Shown here one piece after another: positions 42,076 through 48,193 of a stretch of DNA of 48,193 nucleotides. Source of the DNA: CAYMLL01 sp964390645 (GTDB lineage Bacteria; Planctomycetota; UBA8108); the NCBI GenBank assembly GCA_964390645.1, contig CAYMLL010000018.1, positions 1 through 48,193 on the forward strand, written 5' to 3'. The translations under genes were made by a program, and so were the position numbers. Positions within the stretch are counted from its first letter, which is position 1; every line of letters begins with the position of its first letter. The notes beneath the pieces are model-generated. The model was not told where the DNA came from. It saw only the letters and a list, made by a program, of their open reading frames with translations, and searched no databases.

Positions 42076-43710
42076 ATGAGTGCCAAGAAGATGTCTTTCG
42101 ATCACGAGGCGCGGGAGTCGATCCGGCGCGGAGTGAAGAAGCTCGCGCGAGCGGTGAAGATCACCCTCGGCCCGCGCGGTCGCAACGTCATCCTGGAGAA
42201 GAGCTTCGGCGCGCCGACCGTCACCAAGGACGGCGTCACGGTCGCCAAGGAGGTCGAGCTCGAGGACTCGTACGAGAACATGGGTGCGCAGATGGTCAAG
42301 GAAGTCGCTTCCAAGACCAGCGACAACGCCGGTGACGGTACGACGACGGCGACCGTTCTCGCCGAGGCGATCTACGACGAGGGTCTCAAGAACGTCACGG
42401 CGGGCGCCAACCCGATCAGCTTGCAGCGCGGCATCAGCAAGGCCGTCGCGCTCATCGACACCGAACTGACGAAGCTCTCGAAGAAGGTCAAGGACCACAC
42501 CGAGATCGCTCAGGTCGGCTCGATCGCCGCCAACAACGACGCGGAGATCGGCGAGATGATCGCCGAGGCCATGGACAAGGTCGGCAAGGATGGTGTCATC
42601 ACGGTCGAGGAGGGCAAGAGTCTCGACACGACTGTCGAGTGGGTCGAGGGAATGCAGTTCGACAAGGGCTACCTGTCGCCGCACTTCGTCACCAACGCCG
42701 ACGACATGTCCTGCGAGCTCGATGATCCCTTCATCCTGATCCACGAGAAGAAGCTCGCTGCGATCAAGGACATCGTTCCGCTGCTCGAGAAGGTCGCTCA
42801 GGCCGGCAAGCCGATTCTCATCGTCGCCGAGGACGTCGAGGGCGAGGCGCTGGCCACGCTCGTCATCAACAAGCTTCGAGGCACCTTCTCCTGCTGCGCC
42901 GTCAAGGCTCCCGGATTCGGCGACCGGCGCAAGGCCATGCTGGAGGACGTTGCCGTTCTCACCGGTGGCCGCGCGATTTTCGAGGATCTCGGAATCGAGC
43001 TGAAGAACATTCAGATCAGCGACCTCGGCCGCGCCAAGAAGGTCATGATCGACAAGGACAACTGCACGATCATCGACGGCGCCGGCAAGTCCGACGCGAT
43101 CAAGGGCCGCATCGGCCAGATCCGCAGGGAGCTCGAGAACTCGACGTCGGACTACGACAAGGAGAAGCTCCAGGAGCGTCTCGCGAAGCTCGCCGGCGGC
43201 GTTGCGCAGATCAACGTCGGCGCGGCGACCGAGATCGAGATGAAGGAGAAGAAGGCGCGTGTGGAGGACGCTCTTCACGCGACCCGCGCCGCTGTCGAGG
43301 AGGGCATCGTCCCGGGTGGCGGCGTCGCTCTCCTGCGTTGTGTCAAGGCGCTCGACAAGTCCGATGCCGAGGGTGACGAGGCGGTCGGTGTCGACATCGT
43401 CCGCCGCGCGGTTGAGGCTCCCGTGCGTCAGATCGCGGAGAACGCGGGCATCGACGGCGCGATCATTTGCGAACGCGTCAAGTCGGCGAGCGGTAGCCAG
43501 GGCTACAACGCCCTTACCGGCGAGCACGTCGACCTGGTCAAGGCCGGTGTCATCGACCCGAAGAAGGTCACGCGCACCGCGCTCGAGAACGCCGCGAGCA
43601 TCGCGGGGCTCCTTCTGACCACCGAGGCTCTCATCAGCGAGATCCCGGAGGAGAAGAAGGAAGGCGCCGGTGCCGGTGGTGGTGCTCCCGGAATGGGCGG
43701 CATGTACTGA
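42076..43710 (+). CDS. groEL: Chaperonin GroEL
   Basis: 544 residues. ATP-dependent tetradecameric folding chamber. Nucleotide site motifs KITLGPRGRNV and DGVTVAKEV, the highly conserved NAGDGTTTATVLA (Asp in the ATPase site), and the late GVDIVRRAVEAP are all intact. The C-terminus ends in a short Gly-Gly-Met tail (GMGGMY). AAGGAGGA lies before ATG 42076. With groES it forms a standard bicistronic operon; the 96-bp spacer may form a weak hairpin. Confidence 0.99.
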   Translation: MSAKKMSFDHEARESIRRGVKKLARAVKITLGPRGRNVILEKSFGAPTVTKDGVTVAKEVELEDSYENMGAQMVKEVASKTSDNAGDGTTTATVLAEAIYDEGLKNVTAGANPISLQRGISKAVALIDTELTKLSKKVKDHTEIAQVGSIAANNDAEIGEMIAEAMDKVGKDGVITVEEGKSLDTTVEWVEGMQFDKGYLSPHFVTNADDMSCELDDPFILIHEKKLAAIKDIVPLLEKVAQAGKPILIVAEDVEGEALATLVINKLRGTFSCCAVKAPGFGDRRKAMLEDVAVLTGGRAIFEDLGIELKNIQISDLGRAKKVMIDKDNCTIIDGAGKSDAIKGRIGQIRRELENSTSDYDKEKLQERLAKLAGGVAQINVGAATEIEMKEKKARVEDALHATRAAVEEGIVPGGGVALLRCVKALDKSDAEGDEAVGVDIVRRAVEAPVRQIAENAGIDGAIICERVKSASGSQGYNALTGEHVDLVKAGVIDPKKVTRTALENAASIAGLLLTTEALISEIPEEKKEGAGAGGGAPGMGGMY

Positions 43711-43711
43711 T

Positions 43712-43730
43712 CGCGGGATCCTTGCCCGCG
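43712..43730 (+). terminator. Hairpin after groEL
   Basis: CGCGGG (43712-43717) and CCCGCG (43725-43730) pair around a seven-base loop, directly after the groEL stop. There is no T-tract, so it may be a Rho-type end, an RNA stabiliser, or not functional. Confidence 0.4.
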
Positions 43731-43839
43731 GGTCACCTGGCTCGGTTTGCGAGCCGGTCGGCCGGTTCTCGCGAGAGTCGAAGGGAGCCCGGGGGCGGGC
43801 CGCCGGGCGGGCGCCGGGGGGGGGTGGGGGGGGGGGGGG

Positions 43840-43849
43840 NNNNNNNNNN
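43840..43849. other. Assembly gap (10 N) after a poly-G tract
   Basis: Ten Ns follow a run of 14 G (43826-43839), itself preceded by a G-rich stretch from 43815. The sequence is evidently broken here because the homopolymer stopped assembly; true length is unknown. It lies between the convergent genes groEL and DUF5658. Confidence 0.99.
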
Positions 43850-43894
43850 CTCCGTCCGCAGGGACGGAGCCGGGCTTTCGTTCGTGGGGAGGGT

Positions 43895-43957
43895 GAGGAG
43901 CGAGGAACGAGGAACGAGGAGCGAGGAACGAGGAACGAGGAGCGAGGAACGAGGAAT
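43895..43957. repeat. 7-bp repeat with 21-bp higher-order period
   Basis: Nine 7-bp units in the order GAGGAGC, GAGGAAC, GAGGAAC, three times over (the last has one change, GAGGAAT). The higher-order unit is therefore 21 bp repeated three times. It lies in the intergenic gap between groEL and the DUF5658 gene. Confidence 0.95.
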
Positions 43958-43984
43958 GGACGGGGTGTGAGCGGGCCGATCAGA

Positions 43985-44410
43985 TCAGGTGTTCACGGCG
44001 AAGATCGCCGCGTGGTAGACCAGCAGCGTCGTGTAGGCGACCGTCAGGTAGCGCAGGCCCTTGCACCCCATCGGGAAGTGCTGGTGGATGGCGAGAAAGA
44101 AGGTGCCGAACGCGGTCAGCGTGACCTTCGCCGCGACGAAGATCATGATCCCGTGCTCGAGGGCGAAGCGCATCACCGGATTCGCTTCCCGTGCGCCGGA
44201 CTCGAGGTGCAGGAGCGTGAAAGACGCGTCGAAGCCGGAAGCGATCACCACGAAGAGCGCCAGGACGACCGTGCCGGGGAGGGCGTGATCCGAGTACGCG
44301 TTGAGCGCAGCCTCGGTGCTACGGAAGCTCCGGCGCCGGCCGCCAGGGCGCAGCGCGCTCCAGAAACTCGTCGGCCGACGACGGCGTTCGGGCTCGAGGC
44401 ATGATTCCAC
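43985..44410 (-). CDS. DUF5658-like membrane protein
   Basis: 141 residues from GTG 44410, with AAGGAG upstream on the minus strand. An Arg-rich cytoplasmic N-terminus of 40 residues precedes three membrane helices: LPGTVVLALFVVIASGFDAS, MIFVAAKVTLTAFGTFFLAI and RYLTVAYTTLLVYHAAIFAV. The motif GFDASFTLLHLESGAREANP, with the D-x-x-x-T and the E-x-NP-x-M after the first helix, is what defines the DUF5658 family as I know it. The function of that family is not established. It is divergent from the methylase gene and convergent with groEL. Confidence 0.8.
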   Translation of the reverse strand: MESCLEPERRRRPTSFWSALRPGGRRRSFRSTEAALNAYSDHALPGTVVLALFVVIASGFDASFTLLHLESGAREANPVMRFALEHGIMIFVAAKVTLTAFGTFFLAIHQHFPMGCKGLRYLTVAYTTLLVYHAAIFAVNT

Positions 44411-44604
44411 GGTTCCGGGCTCCTTGTGCTCTTCAGTCCCGGAGAAAGTGCTTCAAACCGCGGGCCGGATCGGGCCTCGTCACTCCCGAATCTCTGATGA
44501 CAAGGACTTCGGACGCCGACGTCGAGGAGCCGCTCGCGCGGTGCCGGGCGAGTCCTGGCACGGGCGTCCAGGACCTGGACGTTCTTCGGTGAGTTGGCTG
44601 CGCC

Positions 44605-44633
44605 TTTTCCCGCCTTCCGGAACTCGTTACAAT
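44605..44633 (+). promoter_or_regulatory. Candidate promoter of the methylase-nadK operon
   Basis: TTTTCC (44605-44610), 17 bp, then TACAAT (44628-44633). The -10 box differs from consensus at one base; the -35 is weak. It ends 29 bp before ATG 44663. Confidence 0.5.
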
Positions 44634-44662
44634 CGCCCGGAATCTCCCCGGGACGCTCAGCG

Positions 44663-45940
44663 ATGCGCTTGATTGGAAACAAGAAGAAGCTTGTTGCGGA
44701 GATCGACGATGTGCTGGCCCGGCGGGGCATCGTGGGTGGCACCTTGATCGATATCTTCGCCGGGACATCGAGCGTCGGTTGTCACTTCAAGAGGCGTGGA
44801 TTCCGGGTCGTCTCCAACGATCTCATGTCGAGCTGCTACGCGCAGGCCGTCGCCCGCGTCGAGGTCAGTCGTTGCCCGGCGTTTCGCGACTTTCGGTCCC
44901 GAAACGCCGAGCTGCTGGCGTCGCCGGGATTCCGTGATGGTCTCGTCGAGCAGGGCGACCTCTTCGCTGGTCGGGATTCTGCCGAGGGGGCAGCACTGGC
45001 ACGTCGTCGTCGGCCGCTCGTGGAGACGGTGCGTTTTCTCAACACCGCGGTCCAGCCGTACGACGGGCTGGTCTTTCGCAGCTTCTGTCCCGGCGGGCTC
45101 CACGGGCGTCGCTACTTCACGGACGACAACGGCCGCAAGATCGACGGCATCCTCCGGCTGCTTCGCAACCACTTTCGTGACGGAACGTTCAGTCGAGCCG
45201 AGTTCTATCTGCTACTGAAGTCTCTCCTCGACGCGGCCGATCGCGTCGCCAACATCTCCGGCACGTACGGCGCATTCCTGAAGAGCTGGCAAGCCAGCGC
45301 GATGCGACGGCTGGACCTTGCCGTGCCGGAGATTGTCGAGAGCGGGCAGCGTAACCGTGCGTACTGTGAGGACGGCAACCGTCTCGTCAGGCGCGTCAAG
45401 GGCGACGTGCTCTACATCGACCCGCCGTACAACCAACGTCAGTATGCGGCGAACTACCACGTGCTCGAGGTGCTCGCTCGCTACCACGAGACCGAGGATC
45501 TGGAGGCCTTTGAGGGCTCTCTCTACGGCAAGACCGGACTGATCCCCTACGACGCGAAGAAGTCGGACTACTGCGTACGCTCTTCGGCTCGTCGTCGGCG
45601 AGCACGGGCGGGGGCCGGAGATGTGCTCTCCGCCATGTCGGATCTCGTGCTTTCCACGAAGGCGAAGCACGTCGTCGTCAGCTACAACGAGGAGGGGCTT
45701 CTCGGTCGTGACGAGATCGGAGGCATTCTCGCGCGATTCAGCGGCAAGAAGGCCTTTGACTACCGTCGCGACTTCCGAGCGGTCGTCCACAAGCGTTTTC
45801 GCAGTGATCGTGATCGCTCGTCCCGGGACCGTCACGGACGACGGAAGTACAAGGTGCTTCCGGGGCGGTCACGTGACCAGATCAGCGAGTGGCTTTTCTT
45901 CGCGTCGCGATCCGGCGAGCGGGGTGCTGGAGACTCATGA
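44663..45940 (+). CDS. DNA adenine methyltransferase, D12 (Dam-like) class
   Basis: About 425 residues from ATG 44663; earlier codons read through the promoter. Layout is alpha class (SAM-binding motif before catalytic motif): the opening MRLIGNKKKL, motif I IDIFAGTSSVGCHFKRRG (29-46), a long target-recognition region, and catalytic motif DPPYNQRQYAANYHVLE near 253-269. D-P-P-Y marks N6-adenine methylation. The R-Q-Y-x-x-N-Y-H after it is typical of D12 enzymes of restriction systems. No restriction endonuclease gene is in the window, so it is either orphan or its partner lies elsewhere. It overlaps nadK by four bases (ATGA), an unusual pairing. Confidence 0.9.
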   Translation: MRLIGNKKKLVAEIDDVLARRGIVGGTLIDIFAGTSSVGCHFKRRGFRVVSNDLMSSCYAQAVARVEVSRCPAFRDFRSRNAELLASPGFRDGLVEQGDLFAGRDSAEGAALARRRRPLVETVRFLNTAVQPYDGLVFRSFCPGGLHGRRYFTDDNGRKIDGILRLLRNHFRDGTFSRAEFYLLLKSLLDAADRVANISGTYGAFLKSWQASAMRRLDLAVPEIVESGQRNRAYCEDGNRLVRRVKGDVLYIDPPYNQRQYAANYHVLEVLARYHETEDLEAFEGSLYGKTGLIPYDAKKSDYCVRSSARRRRARAGAGDVLSAMSDLVLSTKAKHVVVSYNEEGLLGRDEIGGILARFSGKKAFDYRRDFRAVVHKRFRSDRDRSSRDRHGRRKYKVLPGRSRDQISEWLFFASRSGERGAGDS

Positions 45941-46755
45941 GCGACCGAGCGTTCTCCCGTGTTTGTGTGCTCGCGAACCGTGAAGCGCGCGAGTGTGCCG
46001 CCGCGGAGAAGGCGTTGCGTGAGCGGCTGACGAAGGATGGGTTCTCGCTCGTCCCCGAGCCGCGAGATGGCGAGGCCGACGTGCTCGTCGTCCTCGGTGG
46101 CGACGGCTTCCTGATGGAGGTGCTGCGGCGCTTCGATTTCCCGGTGACGCCGATCTTCGGGGTGAACTTCGGCACGGTCGGCTTTCACATGAACTCCCAG
46201 GCGGCTCTGGACGATCTGCCCGAGGTCTTGACCGCGACCGCACAACGGGTCGATCGCTATCCGCTCCTGTCGGTGGCCGTGCGTCACGAGGGCGGCACCG
46301 AAACGACCGTCCACGCGTTCAACGACGTTCTGCTCGAGCGCGACACGCGTCAGAGCGTGCGGCTTCGTGTCTGGCTGGACGACGTGCTCTTCAACCGCTT
46401 CGCCGGGGACGGCTTCGTTGTCGCGACCGCTGCCGGCTCGACGGCCTACAACCTCGCTGCGGGCGGACCCGCGGTGCATCCCGACCTCGAGGCGATCGTC
46501 TTGACACCGCTCTACCCCCATCAGGCCGTTCCCTTCAGCTCGGTGCAGTTTTCGTTGACCGTGCCGCTGAGAAGCCGGCTGCGATTTCAGGCTGACGACC
46601 TTCCGAAACGTGGCATGCGTCTGGTTGCAGACGGTCGACCCTACGAGCACGTCGAGTCCGCGGAGGTCTGCGATTCCGGCCGCCGGATCACGCTCCTGCG
46701 AACACCGAAGCAGGGCTTTGCCGAGACGCTTTCGCGGAAGATCATCGGAGAGTAG
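45937..46755 (+). CDS. nadK: NAD kinase
   Basis: 272 residues. Phosphorylates NAD to NADP in the cytosol. Motifs: LVVLGGDGFLMEVL with the GGDG nucleotide site (54-57), FGVNFGTVGF, FNDVLLER, and ATAAGSTAYNLAAGGPAVHP with the conserved G-S-T-A-Y. Length is standard. ATG 45937 overlaps the methylase stop, so its translation is probably coupled. The longer frame from 45889 only adds methylase-overlap residues. The gap of 83 bp before the next activator gene allows a separate promoter there. Confidence 0.96.
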   Translation: MSDRAFSRVCVLANREARECAAAEKALRERLTKDGFSLVPEPRDGEADVLVVLGGDGFLMEVLRRFDFPVTPIFGVNFGTVGFHMNSQAALDDLPEVLTATAQRVDRYPLLSVAVRHEGGTETTVHAFNDVLLERDTRQSVRLRVWLDDVLFNRFAGDGFVVATAAGSTAYNLAAGGPAVHPDLEAIVLTPLYPHQAVPFSSVQFSLTVPLRSRLRFQADDLPKRGMRLVADGRPYEHVESAEVCDSGRRITLLRTPKQGFAETLSRKIIGE

Positions 46756-46838
46756 TGGTCCGGGCGGTTCGCGCCTCCTGCCCTGGCACGGACTCCGACC
46801 CCGGAAGCTGTAGCTGCCGTCATGGTAGGATCGTCCTC

Positions 46839-48193
46839 ATGACCGTCTCCGTCGACAGCGATCCCGATCCCTACCTGCGGATTCTGCAGGAGCTGAGCCA
46901 GTCTTCGCCGACGCGCGGGACGCTGGTGGAGATCGTCGACCAGCTGCTCGGTGCCACCGACGGCGAGCGCGCCTTTCTCTTCCGCGTTCGCGGTACGGGG
47001 GGGTTCCGGGTCCTCGTCGCTCGCCATCGCGACGGGCAGGACGTGTCGGATCCCTCGCGGCGTATGAGCCATTACGCGATCAGCCGCATGGTCGCCGGCG
47101 GCGACGTCTGGGGGGTTGCGGACGCGCGCCAGGATCGTCGCTATCGTCCCGAGGACGCGCTCGACGGCTCGCGTCTGCCGCGTTCGATTCACGTCTACCC
47201 GGTCCGGGAACGCGGCGAGATCGTCGGTGGCGTCTACATCGACCACCGATTCCAGGAGATCGACCTCGAGAGGACGGACTCCACGGATTCGCGACTCTGG
47301 GTCGGGCTCTGCGCGCTCGTGATGCTCTTGCGGGAGCAGTCGGCGCGCATGCGGGCGCTCGACAAGCTACGCGCCGCCGGACGCGGATTCGACGTCGTCG
47401 ACAGGGCGAACGTGCGGCGAGCACCGCAAGCCGACGGGAGGGAGGGCAGCGTCGATCCCGATCGTCATCCGGACGTCTTCCACGGGCTCGAGTCCGTGAA
47501 CCCCGACATGCTCGATCTGTTCGACACGGCGCGCATTCTCGGGGCCTCCGAGATCTCGGTGCTGATCCACGGCGAGACAGGGACCGGCAAGGGGCTTCTC
47601 GCGCGGGCGATTCATCTGTCGTCTCGTCGGGTGGGAGGGCCGTTCGTGACTCTCGGTGGCGCTCTGGTTCCCGACACGCTCGTCGACAGCGAGCTGCTCG
47701 GCCACGTCCGCGGCGCGTTCACCGGCGCTGACGCGGATCGCACGGGCCTGCTCGTCGAGGCGCACGGCGGGACCTTCTTTCTCGACGAGGTCGCCGACAT
47801 GAGCCTCGATCTGCAGACGAAGCTGCTGCGCGTTCTCGAGGACGGTCGGGTACGTCCGCTAGGCGGCAAGGACGTCGTGGAGGTCGACGTGCGCGTCATA
47901 GCCTCGACGTCCCGTGACCTGGAGGCGCTCGTGAGCCGTGGCGAGTTTCGCCGGGACCTCTACTATCGTCTGCGTGCCGCAGACCTCGAGATTCTGCCGC
48001 TGCGTGAGCGTTGGGAGGATGTTCCCGCACTGGCGCGGAGCTTCCTGCAGCGGCATTCGGAACGCGAGGAGCCTTCGCGTCTGAGCTCCGAGGCGCTGGC
48101 ACGGTTGATGCGGTATTCCTGGCCAGGAAACGTCCGTGAGCTGGAGAACGAGATGCGCCGCCTCACGGCGCTCGGAGTCGAGGAGATCGTCGT
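46839..48193 (+). CDS. Sigma-54-dependent activator with GAF domain, C-terminus cut by window end
   Basis: 451 codons are visible from ATG 46839 (TAGGA 13 bases upstream) and the frame is open to the last base. Residues 25-165 form a GAF-like sensor (GERAFLFRVRGTGGFRVLVA, then a strand ending EIVGGVYIDHRF). A short linker leads to the AAA+ domain: Walker A GETGTGKG (245-252), GAFTGA (292-297), Walker B FFLDE (313-317), and the arginine-rich SWPGNVRELENE at 427-438. The Fis-type HTH must follow beyond the window. Like the activator at 39196 it lacks a receiver domain. Walker A ends in Gly where most activators have Glu, which need not affect ATP binding. Confidence 0.92.
   Translation, partial: MTVSVDSDPDPYLRILQELSQSSPTRGTLVEIVDQLLGATDGERAFLFRVRGTGGFRVLVARHRDGQDVSDPSRRMSHYAISRMVAGGDVWGVADARQDRRYRPEDALDGSRLPRSIHVYPVRERGEIVGGVYIDHRFQEIDLERTDSTDSRLWVGLCALVMLLREQSARMRALDKLRAAGRGFDVVDRANVRRAPQADGREGSVDPDRHPDVFHGLESVNPDMLDLFDTARILGASEISVLIHGETGTGKGLLARAIHLSSRRVGGPFVTLGGALVPDTLVDSELLGHVRGAFTGADADRTGLLVEAHGGTFFLDEVADMSLDLQTKLLRVLEDGRVRPLGGKDVVEVDVRVIASTSRDLEALVSRGEFRRDLYYRLRAADLEILPLRERWEDVPALARSFLQRHSEREEPSRLSSEALARLMRYSWPGNVRELENEMRRLTALGVEEIV

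Overview
The window is 48 kb of GC-rich, densely coding bacterial chromosome. The gene set (FlgM-like anti-sigma factor, PilZ protein, Lol-type lipoprotein export, a signal-peptide lipoprotein, HU, GroESL, a short primary-like sigma factor, several sigma-54 activators, and very large TPR, HEAT and carboxypeptidase-regulatory-like proteins beside a Ser/Thr kinase) points to a motile diderm. Planctomycetota or a neighbouring phylum is my best guess, but no rRNA or other decisive marker is present. There is no CRISPR array, transposase, integrase or phage gene. A run of 10 Ns after a poly-G tract (43840-43849) marks an assembly gap.

Layout. 1-1100: start of a leftward SelA-like gene, then HU with a good promoter, then two minisatellites. 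1101-7955: a leftward operon holding all three bacillithiol (BSH) enzymes plus priA, in the order methyltransferase-BshC fusion, bshB1, bshA, priA. 8078-10709: a small hypothetical gene, a lipoprotein, a PilZ protein and an RNase HII-like protein. 11062-13965: an exported TPR protein with a gluzincin site. 14175-17405: an NtrB/NtrC-type two-component pair behind a sigma-54-like promoter and two perfect palindromes. 17437-20694: a giant membrane-anchored beta-sandwich repeat protein. 21030-21455: a FlgM-like gene behind a sigma-28-type -10 box. 21634-24077: manA and two single-pass membrane proteins. 24244-30080: a 1,419-residue kinase/ATPase/TPR/GAF protein convergent with an FHA-GAF-degenerate HD-GYP protein. 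30343-33926: apt-rnpA-yidD-lolC/E-lolD operon. 34180-35025: sigma factor. 35780-38986: HEAT-like exported protein. 39196-48193: two further sigma-54 activators (the last cut by the window end), a lone receiver protein, groES-groEL, a DUF5658 membrane protein, a D12-class DNA methylase overlapping nadK.

How the genes work together. The first operon should make BSH from UDP-GlcNAc, malate and cysteine. Because a SAM-dependent methyltransferase is covalently joined to BshC, and Chlorobiaceae are known to make N-methyl-bacillithiol with a separate SAM-dependent enzyme, I infer that this organism may make a methylated BSH on a bifunctional protein. This is the strongest candidate for an undescribed system here. 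The second theme is sigma-54 control: three activators with GAFTGA-type loops, plus two sites resembling -24/-12 promoters, one before the two-component pair and one before the FHA protein. The third theme is phospho-signalling, with a large Ser/Thr kinase tail-to-tail with an FHA (phosphothreonine-binding) protein.

The sequence is also unusually rich in short tandem duplications. Inside genes the units are 12, 15 or 18 bp, so the frame is kept. In intergenic DNA they are 7, 17 and 31 bp, and they concentrate between convergent genes.
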